Assembly (NCBI RefSeq): GCF_023517795.1
Contig: NZ_CP082928.1
Location: forward strand, 3,100,001 to 3,164,000
DNA length: 64,000 nucleotides
From: Pseudomonas fulva
GTDB taxonomy: Bacteria; Pseudomonadota; Gammaproteobacteria; Pseudomonadales; Pseudomonadaceae
Direction: 5' to 3'
The translations under genes and the position numbers were made by a program. The notes under the pieces were generated by a model, which was not told where the DNA came from, made no database searches, and was given only the letters and a program-made list of their open reading frames with translations. Below, piece by piece: positions 1 through 9,207 of the stretch (the first letter of the stretch is position 1; every line of letters begins with the position of its first letter).

Positions 1-1
1 G

Positions 2-40
2 CCCAACAAGCCCCGGGCCAAGAAGCCGACGCCGGAGTAG
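2..40 (+). CDS. C-terminal end of a protein cut by the window start
   Basis: Only the last twelve codons are visible; they encode a basic, proline/lysine-rich tail that ends at TAG. By analogy with the P. aeruginosa order upstream of the UPF0114 gene, this could be the end of a Lon-like ATP-dependent protease, but the tail alone cannot show this. The reading frame is chosen because it gives a typical basic tail and a stop; the other two frames are less protein-like. Confidence 0.3.
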   Translation, partial: PNKPRAKKPTPE

Positions 41-133
41 GGCGCCAGGGCGGGCTGATCATTCACTGATCGGCTCGCCCGCCGCCGTTGGGCCGGCAGC
101 ATGCAGGGGCTTGCGCACCTGTCATGCACAAGG

Positions 134-142
134 TTATCCACA
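134..142 (+). promoter_or_regulatory. Perfect DnaA box
   Basis: TTATCCACA, an exact match to the DnaA-box consensus, in the gap upstream of the CDS at 222. A second exact match lies at 629-637 in the next gap. Isolated boxes may be chance or may regulate the neighbouring genes. Confidence 0.4.
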
Positions 143-221
143 GCTTTTGTGTATAAACCTGCCTTTGCCGGCAGGCGCTACGGGTGTAGGCTGCAGGTCT
201 GTCTCTGCGAGGATCGCCGCC

Positions 222-563
222 ATGTCGCGTAGCCTCTGCCTGACCCGTGATTGTCTTGGCGTGACCACCCGTATCGAATGCACGGTGCTGCCCCTGGCGG
301 GGGAGCAAGGCTTGTGGACGCTGATCTGCGTTGCCGGCCTGTCTGCCCGGCAACCCTCCGCCGTCAAGGCACAAGGCCCATTCCACGGGCCTCTGGTCGT
401 CGAGCAGCTGCTCGAGGACATTGCCGAGAGCCTGGCCGGCCAGGGCTACTGCACCTGCCACGAAGCGCCGATCTGGCGCCTGCATGCCCAGGCTCAACTG
501 CGCCGTTTGAACGCTGCACGCCGCGCGTCGCGGCGCGTATCCCTGTCATTGCCCGATAGTTGA
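222..563 (+). CDS. Conserved hypothetical protein (113 aa)
   Basis: A small cytoplasmic-looking protein with no signal peptide or membrane segment. ATG at 222 is chosen because GCGAGGA lies just upstream; in-frame codons further 5' lack a ribosome site. The N-terminal half is mixed, with two cysteines near the start and more in the centre, and the last 25 residues are very basic (arginine-rich). Position matches a small hypothetical gene beside the UPF0114 gene in P. aeruginosa. I do not recognise a domain and give no function. Confidence 0.6.
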   Translation: MSRSLCLTRDCLGVTTRIECTVLPLAGEQGLWTLICVAGLSARQPSAVKAQGPFHGPLVVEQLLEDIAESLAGQGYCTCHEAPIWRLHAQAQLRRLNAARRASRRVSLSLPDS

Positions 564-628
564 GCGATCGTCTGCGCCGCGTTCGTGGCGCGACCCGTCG
601 GTCAGGCTGCGACGCCAGGCCGCAGATC

Positions 629-637
629 TTATCCACA
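629..637 (+). promoter_or_regulatory. Perfect DnaA box
   Basis: TTATCCACA exact consensus, in the 190-bp gap between the small hypothetical gene and the UPF0114 gene, about 115 bp upstream of the latter's start. Confidence 0.4.
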
Positions 638-753
638 AGCGCCCGGGCGCCGCCCCTGGCCGGATTCCCTGCAATGCCCGGCGAACCGGCGCGGCTTGCC
701 TGTGGTCGGACGCTGGGTATACTCGCTCGCCTGTCCATTACCTGTGAGAGTCC

Positions 754-1242
754 ATGGAACGCTTTATCGAAAACGCGATGTACGCATCGCGCTGGTTGCT
801 GGCCCCCATCTATTTCGGTCTGTCGCTGGGGCTGCTGGCACTGGCCCTGAAGTTCTTCCAGGAAATCTTCCATATCCTGCCCAACATCTTCGCCATGGCC
901 GAGGCGGAGCTGATCCTGGTCCTGCTGTCGCTGGTCGACATGGCGCTGGTCGGTGGCCTGCTGGTGATGGTGATGATGTCCGGCTACGAGAACTTCGTCT
1001 CCCAGCTGGATATCGACGACAACAAGGAAAAGCTCGCCTGGCTCGGCAAGATGGATTCCAGCTCGCTGAAGATGAAGGTAGCGGCCTCCATCGTGGCGAT
1101 TTCCTCGATCCACCTGCTGCGGGTGTTCATGGATGCCCGCAACCATGACCCCGACCACCTGATGTGGTACGTGATCATCCACATGACCTTCGTGGTCTCG
1201 GCCTTCGCCATGGGTTACCTGGACAAGCTGACCAAGCACTGA
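754..1242 (+). CDS. UPF0114 (YqhA) family membrane protein
   Basis: 162-residue integral membrane protein of the UPF0114/YqhA family (TIGR00645). Hydrophobic stretches at roughly residues 12-35, 50-75, 105-125 and 135-155 indicate about four transmembrane segments. The start MERF and the length agree with the family. Function is unknown; it acts at the inner membrane. It stands alone, with GC-rich gaps on both sides, and a GC-rich hairpin (about 1266-1292, CCCGGC...GCCGGGC) followed by a short T run just downstream that may end transcription. Confidence 0.9.
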   Translation: MERFIENAMYASRWLLAPIYFGLSLGLLALALKFFQEIFHILPNIFAMAEAELILVLLSLVDMALVGGLLVMVMMSGYENFVSQLDIDDNKEKLAWLGKMDSSSLKMKVAASIVAISSIHLLRVFMDARNHDPDHLMWYVIIHMTFVVSAFAMGYLDKLTKH

Positions 1243-1350
1243 TCGTCGCTGTCCAAGGCAGACGCCCGGCCCGCCCAGCGCGCGCCGGGCGTTTTGTTAT
1301 CGACGCGCCGACAATCGTATAGTGGCGCTTCTTGCCTGCGAGGACCTGCC

Positions 1351-1656
1351 ATGACCCTGCCTGAATTGCTGCACGCGGCGCGCGCCGGCGCGGTGAGCGA
1401 GCTCGAACTGATTTCCCTGGAAGGTGGCATCTACCTGCTGCAGATTCTCGGCACCGAGCAACGCGCCTACCTGCGCGACGCTGCGGGACGCAACCTGCAC
1501 CTGCGCTCGGTGGAACACGCCCGTGACCTGCTCGAGGAGTTGCCGGACGTGCCGCTGTTTCTGGTGCATGCCTCGGCCTACGACGAGATGTGCGGATTGC
1601 CGGGCGGCACCCGCGACGCCCTGCGTGTACCGGTCGGCCTGCGCAGCCGCTGGTAA
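1351..1656 (+). CDS. DUF6482 family small protein
   Basis: 101-residue acidic cytoplasmic protein with the look of the Pseudomonas DUF6482 family: N-terminal helix (MTLPELL), a region beginning ELELISLEG followed by a beta-rich stretch, then a C-terminal segment ending in arginines and tryptophan. ATG at 1351 follows GCGAGGA with good spacing. The stop codon TAA directly abuts an inverted-repeat element. Function is unknown. In P. aeruginosa a gene of this kind lies between the UPF0114 and fklB genes, so the position is conserved. Confidence 0.75.
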   Translation: MTLPELLHAARAGAVSELELISLEGGIYLLQILGTEQRAYLRDAAGRNLHLRSVEHARDLLEELPDVPLFLVHASAYDEMCGLPGGTRDALRVPVGLRSRW

Positions 1657-1827
1657 GAACCTGTTCACGATCTGCTGCGCGTCGGCCCTACGGCGTTAAA
1701 AACAGACTCAGAATGCTCATTTACAGCACGTAAACTCGTGTGCGAGCCCAGTCCGCTTCCTCGCCTGTTTTTGTGGGGCCGCCTAGGCCTTGTATGGCTC
1801 TAGCTCGCTAGATCGTGAACAGGTTCT
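1656..1827. repeat. MITE-like intergenic repeat, copy 1
   Basis: A 172-bp element bounded by perfect 17-bp terminal inverted repeats (AGAACCTGTTCACGATC at 1656-1672; its complement at 1811-1827). The left end overlaps the last base of the upstream stop codon. The interior, including the CTGCTGCGCGTCGGCCCTAC block, recurs in whole or part at 2741-2860 and, inverted, at 19576-19802. No coding frame is evident. It resembles non-autonomous miniature elements common in Pseudomonas genomes. Confidence 0.8.
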
Positions 1828-1894
1828 AAGGCACGGGCGGCGGCTGGAACCGTGATAGGCTAGCCGGCCTTTTTCCTGCTAGCGGAGCGGCGAC

Positions 1895-2512
1895 ATGTCC
1901 GAACTCGATCTTTCCACTGACGAAGCGCGCGTCAGCTACGGCATTGGCCGCCAACTGGGCGGCCAGCTGCGTGACAACCCGCCGCCGGGCGTGAGCCTGG
2001 ATGCCGTGCTGGCCGGCCTGGCCGATGCCTTTGCCGGTCAGCAGAGCCGTGTCGGCGAAGCCGAGCTGTCGGCCAGCTTCAAGGTCATCCGCGATGTCAT
2101 GCAGGCCGAAGCCAAGGCCAAGGCCGAAGCGGCCGCCGGCGCCGGTCTGGCCTTCCTGGCCGAGAACGCCAAGCGTGACGGCGTCACCGTACTGGCCTCT
2201 GGCCTGCAGTACGAAGTGCTGACCGCGGGCGAGGGCGCCAAGCCATCGCGCGACGACAGCGTGCGTACCCATTACCACGGCACCCTGATCGACGGCAGCG
2301 TGTTCGACAGCTCCTACGAGCGTGGCCAGCCCGCCGAATTCCCGGTCGGTGGCGTCATCGCCGGCTGGACCGAAGCCCTGCAACTGATGGGCACCGGCAG
2401 CAAATGGCGCCTGTACGTGCCGAGCGAACTGGCCTACGGCGCCCAGGGCGTTGGCAGCATCCCGCCGCATAGCGTGCTGGTGTTCGACGTCGAGCTGCTC
2501 GACATCCTGTAA
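1895..2512 (+). CDS. fklB: FKBP-type peptidyl-prolyl cis-trans isomerase FklB
   Basis: 205-residue FKBP22-type isomerase that catalyses cis-trans isomerisation of X-Pro bonds. An N-terminal helical dimerisation domain (about 1-90: STDEARVSYGIG, Ala/Lys-rich linker) precedes the FKBP domain (about 95-205) with VRTHYHGTLIDG, VFDSSYERG and the C-terminal IPPHSVLVFDVELLDI signature. No signal peptide, so probably cytoplasmic. ATG at 1895 is preceded by AGCGGAG. Monocistronic; flanked on both sides by repeat elements. Length and order match the fklB locus of P. aeruginosa. Confidence 0.93.
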   Translation: MSELDLSTDEARVSYGIGRQLGGQLRDNPPPGVSLDAVLAGLADAFAGQQSRVGEAELSASFKVIRDVMQAEAKAKAEAAAGAGLAFLAENAKRDGVTVLASGLQYEVLTAGEGAKPSRDDSVRTHYHGTLIDGSVFDSSYERGQPAEFPVGGVIAGWTEALQLMGTGSKWRLYVPSELAYGAQGVGSIPPHSVLVFDVELLDIL

Positions 2513-2638
2513 GCGCTAACGCTTCGGCCCTGCGGCGTTAGAAGCTCCCAGGGCTCCAGCTCGCGAGCTTTAGAACTGTTCAAAGTCTTCCAACTCAGAT
2601 TCGTCGATTTTGACAGTTAGCTGGCGCTAGCGGACATA

Positions 2639-2730
2639 CGTAGGGTGGACCGGGGCGCGTAGCTGAGGCTTTATCCGCCCACCGCTCTGCAATCGCGGTG
2701 GTGGACAAAAAGAGCGTTGTCCACCCTACG
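2639..2730. repeat. Inverted repeat with GTAGGGTGGAC ends
   Basis: Perfect 12-bp arms, CGTAGGGTGGAC at 2639-2650 and GTCCACCCTACG at 2719-2730, around a centre containing CTTTATCCGCCCACC. The same architecture recurs at 46162-46251; loose single-arm relatives occur near 22948, 31980 and 32838. Confidence 0.75.
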
Positions 2731-2740
2731 AAACTGCGAA

Positions 2741-2860
2741 GGCTGCTGCGCGTCGGCCCTGCGGCGTTAAAAATAGACTCAGAATGCTCATGTACAAAAG
2801 TACACTCCGCTTCTTCGCCTATTTTTGCCTTGCAGGGCTCTAGCTCGCGAGCCTTCGGAT
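2741..2860. repeat. MITE-like intergenic repeat, partial copy
   Basis: Shares the CTGCTGCGCGTCGGCCCT block, the AGACTCAGAATGCTCAT block and the CTCTAGCTCGCGAGC end with the element at 1656-1827, but lacks the complete AGAACCTGTTC terminal repeats. It appears to be a degenerate or truncated copy. Confidence 0.7.
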
Positions 2861-2865
2861 AAGTG

Positions 2866-3093
2866 TCACGGGCGCAATGCCCGGGCATAGCAGTACAGGA
2901 ACAGGCTGCGCACCAGTTCCTTGAGGATCAGCGGCTCGCTCGAGCTCAGTTCGTGCAAATCCAGATCACCCTGTTTGCGCAGTTCATCCAGCGCGTCCTC
3001 TTCGAGCACGGCGCAGACTTCGCCTGTCTCGCGGTGCAGGATGCGCAGGTAGGGATGGGGACGGTCCAGCCAGGCGTCTATCAGATAAGTCAT
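2866..3093 (-). CDS. Small conserved protein, iron-starvation type (PA4570-like)
   Basis: 75-residue protein beginning MTYLIDAWLDRPHPYL and ending FLYCYARALRP. It closely resembles, from memory, the small P. aeruginosa protein PA4570, which is among the genes raised under iron limitation. No known domain, signal peptide or metal motif. A strong Fur box lies 31-45 bp upstream of the start on the same transcript, which supports iron-repressed expression. Function is unknown. The position between fklB and ispB is also conserved. Confidence 0.8.
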   Translation of the reverse strand: MTYLIDAWLDRPHPYLRILHRETGEVCAVLEEDALDELRKQGDLDLHELSSSEPLILKELVRSLFLYCYARALRP

Positions 3094-3123
3094 GCTCGCA
3101 TCTCCCTGAGTGAGTGGTAGATA

Positions 3124-3138
3124 TGAGAATAATTCTTA
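3124..3138 (-). promoter_or_regulatory. Fur box upstream of the small conserved gene
   Basis: TGAGAATAATTCTTA fits the 7-1-7 inverted-repeat form of the Fur operator (TGAGAAT-A-ATTCTTA). It lies 31 bp upstream of the gene's start codon at 3093 in a locally AT-rich patch, where it would overlap a promoter. Predicts repression by Fur-Fe(II). Confidence 0.75.
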
Positions 3139-3325
3139 TTACGTTAATAGCAAGCCTTAATCGCACCTTTCGTCGATCTGCCGCTGCCTTGGCTGAGCAG
3201 GTTCAGGCCGTTTCAACTCTAGAGCGTACTCGCCGAAGGCGGCACGCCGTGGCATGTTGCTGCAGATAAGTGCCTACACGCGGCCGGCGTCCCGGTCTGC
3301 CCTGCGCAGCAGGTAGTTCCGGGCA

Positions 3326-3354
3326 TAAAAAAGCCCGTCGCTGGGACGGGCTTT
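3326..3354 (-). terminator. Rho-independent terminator of ispB
   Basis: On the minus strand the stem AAGCCCGTC/GACGGGCTT is followed by a T run. It lies just after the ispB stop. Confidence 0.85.
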
Positions 3355-3374
3355 CGAACTCGCGCTACCTGCCT

Positions 3375-4352
3375 TCAGTGCGTGCGGGCCACGGCGAAGT
3401 GGCTCAGCTCGACCAGGGCATCGCGGTAGGCGCTGGCGGGCAGCACTTCCAGGCAAGCGATGGCGCGTTCGGCGTAGTCGCGTGCCAGATTGGCGGTGTA
3501 GTCCAGGGCGCCGGCGGCCTGCACCGCCTCGCGGATGCTTTCCAGGTCTTCCAGGCCACCTTTCTGGATCGCCTGGCGCACCAGGGCGGCCTGTTCAGCG
3601 TTGCCTTCGCGCATGGTGTAGATCAGCGGCAGGGTCGGCTTGCCCTCGGCCAGATCGTCGCCGACGTTCTTGCCTAGGGTCGCCGCATCGCCCTTGTAGT
3701 CGAGCAGGTCATCGACCAGTTGGAAGGCAACCCCCAAGTGGTCACCGAACAGGCGCAACGCCTCGTTCTGCTCGGCGGTCGCTTCGGCCAGCGCGGCGGC
3801 GCTCTGGGTCGAGGCCTCGAACAGCATGGCGGTCTTGCCGCGGATGACTTCCATGTAGGTTTCTTCGCTGGTGCTGGCGTCACGGATCTTCGACAGCTGC
3901 AGCACCTCGCCCTCGGCGATCACCCGCGTGGCCTTGGAGAGGATCTTCATCACCGGCATCGAGCCGAGTTCGACCAGCATCTCGAACGAGCGCGAATACA
4001 GGAAGTCACCGACCAGCACGCTGGGTGCATTGCCCCACTGAGCATTGGCGGTGCTGCGGCCGCGGCGCATGTCGGACATGTCGACCACGTCGTCGTGCAG
4101 CAGGGTGGCGGTGTGCAGGAATTCGATGGTGGCCGCCAGCAGGCGCAGACGCTCGTCGTCCAGGCCCAGGGCCTTGCCGCTGAGCAGCACCAGCAGTGGG
4201 CGCAGGCGCTTGCCGCCAGCGGAGATGATGTAGTCGCCGATCTTCTCGACCAGCGGGACGCGGGACACCAGTTGCTGACGGATAATGCCGTCAACAGCGG
4301 TGAAATCATCCGCTACCACACTGTAAAAAGCCTGGGGTTGCATCGGCGACAT
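3375..4352 (-). CDS. ispB: Octaprenyl (polyprenyl) diphosphate synthase
   Basis: 325-residue trans-polyprenyl synthase that adds isopentenyl diphosphate units to make the ubiquinone side chain. The first aspartate-rich motif DDVVD is at 87-91 and the second DDLLD at 214-218, preceded by FQ at 210-211; GGKRLRP (about 47-53) binds the homoallylic diphosphate. ATG at 4352 is supported by AAGGAG six bases upstream; an in-frame ATG three codons later is the alternative. It is divergent from rplU, the common gammaproteobacterial arrangement, and closes with its own terminator. Confidence 0.96.
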   Translation of the reverse strand: MSPMQPQAFYSVVADDFTAVDGIIRQQLVSRVPLVEKIGDYIISAGGKRLRPLLVLLSGKALGLDDERLRLLAATIEFLHTATLLHDDVVDMSDMRRGRSTANAQWGNAPSVLVGDFLYSRSFEMLVELGSMPVMKILSKATRVIAEGEVLQLSKIRDASTSEETYMEVIRGKTAMLFEASTQSAAALAEATAEQNEALRLFGDHLGVAFQLVDDLLDYKGDAATLGKNVGDDLAEGKPTLPLIYTMREGNAEQAALVRQAIQKGGLEDLESIREAVQAAGALDYTANLARDYAERAIACLEVLPASAYRDALVELSHFAVARTH

Positions 4353-4450
4353 AAGCTCCTTGGGCAGGCACTATCGACCGTAATAGGCCCTAGTTTGCGC
4401 GGCATGCTAGGGGGCAGGGTGGGGGCTGTCAAGGCGATGGCAGGCGGCGC

Positions 4451-4479
4451 TTGCGCAGTTCCAGTGGCTTGCGTACAAT
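4451..4479 (+). promoter_or_regulatory. Sigma-70 promoter for rplU-rpmA
   Basis: TTGCGC, a 17-bp spacer, then TACAAT at 4474-4479. Transcription would begin near 4487, about 130 bp before rplU, leaving a long leader. Confidence 0.65.
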
Positions 4480-4616
4480 CGCGCACCCTGAACTTCCCCC
4501 TGGGTATTTCCCTGCCTTACGCAATTGCACGGGTGTCCATCCGGCCCCGAGCAGCCATGCCAGCCAACAGTTATTCCTATAAAGCGCTGGGTGAGCAGGA
4601 TCAACGGAGATTTACC

Positions 4617-4928
4617 ATGTACGCAGTAATTGTTACTGGTGGCAAGCAATACAAAGTCACCGAAGGCGAATTCCTCAAGGTCGAGAAACTGGAGCTGGCC
4701 GCTGGCGAAGCGCTGACTTTCGACCGCGTGTTGCTGGTTGGCAACGGTGATGACGTCACCATCGGCGCCCCTGTCGTCGAAGGCGCCAAGGTATCGGCTG
4801 AAGTCGTTTCGCAAGGTCGTCACGATAAGGTCACCATCATCAAGTTCCGTCGTCGTAAGCACCACATGAAGCGTCAGGGCCACCGTCAGTGGTTCACTGA
4901 GATCAAAATCACCGGTATTCAGGCCTGA
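4617..4928 (+). CDS. rplU: 50S ribosomal protein L21
   Basis: 103-residue L21 that binds 23S rRNA in the large subunit. Starts [14 protein letters not shown] and has the basic C-terminal [15 protein letters not shown] and TEIKITGI signatures. ATG at 4617 follows AACGGAG. rpmA follows 38 bp downstream on the same transcript, and a shared terminator comes after rpmA. The leader of about 130 nt could hold regulatory structure, but I see no clear motif. Confidence 0.98.
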   Translation: MYAVIVTGGKQYKVTEGEFLKVEKLELAAGEALTFDRVLLVGNGDDVTIGAPVVEGAKVSAEVVSQGRHDKVTIIKFRRRKHHMKRQGHRQWFTEIKITGIQA

Positions 4929-4966
4929 TTCGTTTCGTCTGAGCCCTTTATAGGAGTATTGAACTC

Positions 4967-5224
4967 ATGGCACACAAAAAAGCTGGCGGTAGTACCCGCA
5001 ACGGTCGCGACTCAGAAGCCAAACGCCTTGGCGTGAAGATGTATGGCGGCCAGAAAATCGTTCCTGGCAACATCATCGTGCGTCAGCGCGGCACCCAGTT
5101 CCACGCTGGCTACGGCGTTGGCATGGGCAAGGATCACACCCTGTTCGCGAAAATCGAAGGCGTGATCAAGTTCGAAGTCAAAGGTGCCTTCGGTCGCCGC
5201 TACGTAAGCGTCGTCGCGGCCTAA
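4967..5224 (+). CDS. rpmA: 50S ribosomal protein L27
   Basis: 85-residue L27. The [17 protein letters not shown]-terminus reaches toward the peptidyl-transferase centre; [15 protein letters not shown] and the AGYGVGMG segment are family signatures. ATG at 4967 follows TAGGAG. Second gene of the rplU-rpmA unit, followed by a strong terminator before obgE. Confidence 0.98.
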   Translation: MAHKKAGGSTRNGRDSEAKRLGVKMYGGQKIVPGNIIVRQRGTQFHAGYGVGMGKDHTLFAKIEGVIKFEVKGAFGRRYVSVVAA

Positions 5225-5239
5225 TCGCGAAGTTGCTGG

Positions 5240-5269
5240 AAAAGCCCCGTCCTGCGACGGGGCTTTTTT
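5240..5269 (+). terminator. Terminator after rpmA
   Basis: AAAGCCCCGTC-CTGC-GACGGGGCTTTTTT: long GC stem and T run, 16 bp after the rpmA stop. Confidence 0.9.
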
Positions 5270-5420
5270 GTTTCTGTATCCTGTTGCGCTCGGTTTGCTG
5301 CTTCGCCCTCTTCGGGCCGCTGCAAGCGCGCATCCTGTGGGTTCTTGCCAAACTGTCCTGGGTTGACGCGGGTGGTTTCAGGGCAATTTCGCAAGCACCC
5401 GGTGTTTCCTGTTTCAGTGA

Positions 5421-6671
<1,251 letters not shown>

Positions 6672-6682
6672 TGGGACGACAG

Positions 6683-6705
6683 ACGCCGCTTTTTAGCGGC
6701 GTTTT
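6683..6705 (+). terminator. Terminator between obgE and proB
   Basis: ACGCCGCT-TTTT-AGCGGCGT followed by TTTT, 11 bp after the obgE stop. Confidence 0.85.
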
Positions 6706-6771
6706 TGTAGGTTTGGCCGTTGCCGCGGGTAGCGGCTTGCGAAAATGTGCGTCTGGCTGGGGTTGGAAAAC

Positions 6772-7890
6772 ATGCGTGACAAGGTAAGTGGTGCGCAGCG
6801 CTGGGTGGTGAAGATCGGCAGTGCCTTGCTGACCGCCGATGGCAAGGGGCTGGATCGCGGCGCCATGGCGGTGTGGGTCGAGCAGATGGTCGCACTGCGG
6901 GCGCAGGGCGTCGAGCTGGTGCTGGTGTCCTCCGGTGCGGTGGCAGCGGGGATGAGTCGCCTGGGCTGGGCGGCGCGCCCGAGCGCCATCCACGAGCTGC
7001 AGGCCGCCGCCGCGATCGGCCAGATGGGCCTGGTGCAGGCCTGGGAGTCGAGCTTCGGCGAGCATGGTCGGCGCACCGCGCAGATCCTCCTGACCCATGA
7101 CGACCTGTCCGACCGCAAGCGCTACCTCAACGCGCGCAGCACCCTGCGCACCCTGGTCGAGCTCGACGTGGTGCCGGTGATCAACGAGAACGACACCGTG
7201 GTCACCGACGGTATCCGGTTCGGCGATAACGACACCCTGGCTGCGCTGGTGGCCAACTTGGTGGAAGCTGATCTGCTGGTGATCCTTACCGACCGCGACG
7301 GCATGTTCGATGCCGATCCGCGCAACAATCCCGATGCCCAGCTGATCCACGAGGCGCGCGCCGACGACCCGGCCCTGGATGCCGTGGCCGGTGGCGTGGG
7401 TGGTGCCCTGGGGCGCGGCGGCATGCAGACCAAGCTGCGCGCGGCGCGCCTGGCGGCCCGTTCCGGGGCGCACACGGTGATCGTCGGCGGTGCCATCGAG
7501 CAGGTATTGGCGCGGCTCAAGGCTGGCGAGCTGCTCGGCACCCTGCTGGTGCCCGAGCGCGGCATGCTGGCGGCGCGCAAGCAGTGGCTGGCCGGGCACC
7601 TGCAGACCCGCGGCACCCTGGTGCTCGACGATGGCGCGGTCAAGGCGCTGGTCTCCGACCGCAAGAGTTTGCTGCCGGTCGGCGTCAAGGCCGTGCAGGG
7701 CAGCTTCCGCCGTGGCGAGATGGTGATCTGCGTGGCGCCGGATGGCCGGGAGATCGCCCGCGGCCTGGTCAACTACAGCGCCCTGGAGGCGCAGAAGATC
7801 ATCGGTCGCCCTTCGGACGAGATCGAGCGCCTGCTCGGTTACGTCGACGAGCCGGAGCTGGTGCATCGCGACAATCTGATTCTGGTTTAG
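6772..7890 (+). CDS. proB: Glutamate 5-kinase
   Basis: 372-residue first enzyme of proline synthesis, phosphorylating glutamate with ATP. An N-terminal amino-acid kinase domain (about 1-260; [32 protein letters not shown] [21 protein letters not shown]) is followed by a C-terminal PUA domain (about 275-360). The ATG at 6772 gives the family length and start MRDKV; a codon nine residues upstream would add a non-conserved extension. Ribosome site is weak (GGGGTTGGA). No proA nearby. Confidence 0.96.
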   Translation: MRDKVSGAQRWVVKIGSALLTADGKGLDRGAMAVWVEQMVALRAQGVELVLVSSGAVAAGMSRLGWAARPSAIHELQAAAAIGQMGLVQAWESSFGEHGRRTAQILLTHDDLSDRKRYLNARSTLRTLVELDVVPVINENDTVVTDGIRFGDNDTLAALVANLVEADLLVILTDRDGMFDADPRNNPDAQLIHEARADDPALDAVAGGVGGALGRGGMQTKLRAARLAARSGAHTVIVGGAIEQVLARLKAGELLGTLLVPERGMLAARKQWLAGHLQTRGTLVLDDGAVKALVSDRKSLLPVGVKAVQGSFRRGEMVICVAPDGREIARGLVNYSALEAQKIIGRPSDEIERLLGYVDEPELVHRDNLILV

Positions 7891-7955
7891 GGCGCTACGA
7901 GCTGCAGCCTGCAAGCGAAGAGCGGTTCTGTCGGTATCCATCGAAGGGGTGACGT

Positions 7956-8414
7956 ATGAAGGCGGGATGGCTGGGGTTGTTGTGTCTGTTGCCGCTGTGG
8001 GTGTCTGCCGAGGAAATCGGGCAGGTGTCTACCGTGTTCAAGTGGCTCGGGCCAAACGACAAGATTGTGGTCGAGGCCTTTGACGATCCGAAGGTGGCGG
8101 GCGTGACCTGCTACCTGTCGCGGGCCAAGACCGGCGGTGTGAAAGGTGGCCTCGGTCTGGCCGAGGATCGCGCCGAGGCTTCGATCGCCTGCCGCCAGGT
8201 GGGGCCGATCAGCTTTGCCGGCGAGCTCAAGGATGGCGAGGAGGTATTTCGCGAGCGTACCTCGCTGGTGTTCAAGACCATGCAGGTCGTGCGCTTCTTC
8301 GACCAGAAGCGCAACACCCTGGTGTACCTGGTCTACAGCGATCGCATCATCGAGGGCAGCCCGCAAAATGCGGTGACGGCCATCCCGATCCTGCCCTGGC
8401 CGAAGGGTAGCTGA
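7956..8414 (+). CDS. creA: CreA family protein, predicted exported
   Basis: 152-residue member of the CreA family, of unknown biochemical role. The N-terminal 18 residues form a signal peptide (hydrophobic core [10 protein letters not shown], cut after VSA). Conserved features include [14 protein letters not shown], the [13 protein letters not shown] region and [22 protein letters not shown] precedes the ATG at 7956. Follows proB by 65 bp and may be read with it. Probably periplasmic. Confidence 0.88.
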   Translation: MKAGWLGLLCLLPLWVSAEEIGQVSTVFKWLGPNDKIVVEAFDDPKVAGVTCYLSRAKTGGVKGGLGLAEDRAEASIACRQVGPISFAGELKDGEEVFRERTSLVFKTMQVVRFFDQKRNTLVYLVYSDRIIEGSPQNAVTAIPILPWPKGS

Positions 8415-8628
8415 GTCGGCGGCCGTTGCTCGGGTCGGCGAATCGGTAGGGCGCTTCGTTTTGCCCGGGCAATTCGGGAGCCGTCTTTGTCGGCGGCTCC
8501 GCTTGCCTGGTGGCGTCGCCTCGGTGTGCCTGGGGCTTGCAAGCCGGCTCGCTCGGCTGCGGCTTGTCGGCTGGGTGGTCAGCGCGCGCGGAGGGCCCGG
8601 GGGTGAGGGCGGTACTTTTCTCCGGGCA

Positions 8629-8653
8629 ATAAAAAACCGGCCCTGGGGCCGGT
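8629..8653 (-). terminator. Terminator of rpsT
   Basis: ACCGGCCCTGGGGCCGGT stem; on the minus strand it is followed by a run of T. It lies about 20 bp after the rpsT stop. The GC-rich stretch between this and the creA stop shows only a weak hairpin near 8470-8493. Confidence 0.85.
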
Positions 8654-8671
8654 CTTCATGAAGCGGTACGC

Positions 8672-8947
8672 TTAGGCAGCAGCTTGGCTGAGTGCTTTGA
8701 CGTGACCGTTCAGGCGGCTCTTGTGACGAGCGGCCTTGTTCTTGTGGATGATGCCCTTGTCGGCCATACGGTCGATCACAGGCACAGCCAGAACGTAAGC
8801 AGCTTGTGCTTTCTCGTGGTCTTTGGCGTCGATGGCCTTGACTACGTTCTTGATGTAGGTACGAACCATGGAGCGCAGGCTGGCGTTATGGCTACGACGC
8901 TTCTCAGCCTGTTTTGCGCGTTTTTTGGCAGAAGGTGTATTGGCCAC
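8672..8947 (-). CDS. rpsT: 30S ribosomal protein S20
   Basis: 91-residue S20, a helical protein of the 30S body. [18 protein letters not shown] and [15 protein letters not shown] are family hallmarks. I choose GTG at 8947 because the mature family start is ANTPSAKK and GAGGAG lies seven bases upstream; an in-frame TTG two codons earlier (8953) is closer to the ribosome site and less likely. A poor start codon is typical of rpsT and fits its known translational self-control in E. coli. Own promoter and terminator. Confidence 0.96.
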   Translation of the reverse strand: MANTPSAKKRAKQAEKRRSHNASLRSMVRTYIKNVVKAIDAKDHEKAQAAYVLAVPVIDRMADKGIIHKNKAARHKSRLNGHVKALSQAAA

Positions 8948-8995
8948 CGTCAAGCTCCTCGAAAACTAAGGGGTTACAGACAAATAAGGCCGCGA

Positions 8996-9024
8996 ATCAT
9001 GCAGGCGACCGAAGCACTTGTCAA
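8996..9024 (-). promoter_or_regulatory. Sigma-70 promoter of rpsT
   Basis: On the minus strand TTGACA, 17-bp spacer, CATGAT. The -35 is exact and spacing ideal. It lies about 50 bp upstream of the rpsT start, in the rpsT-murJ divergent gap. Confidence 0.65.
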
Positions 9025-9207
9025 GGTCGATACTGCGTCAGTCGTCGCAGGGCGAACGAGACGAGGGGTGCTTTATCGCGTCGGCGATTCTACACTCCCG
9101 GCCGCACCGGCGCCGTTGCACCTTCGGTGGCCGGCGCGGTCTGTTGCTGGCGCGTGACGCGCGCGCCGAATTCGATCCAGTAAACGCCGATTGAGCATCC
9201 CTGCCGA

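Larger units (their letters stand above)
2513..2865. other. Gene-free stretch made of repeat fragments
   Basis: About 350 bp without a credible gene. It begins directly after the fklB stop with a short hairpin (CTAACGC...GCGTTAG) and fragments of the MITE-like family (CGGCCCTGCGGCGTTA, CTCGCGAGC), then a block at about 2595-2625 shared with about 62010-62045, the 2639-2730 inverted repeat and the 2741-2860 copy. Confidence 0.7.

Noticed and set aside
3140..3325. tRNA gene in the gap before ispB
   Set aside because: No T-loop motif (GGTTCRAATCC) or cloverleaf could be drawn on either strand.
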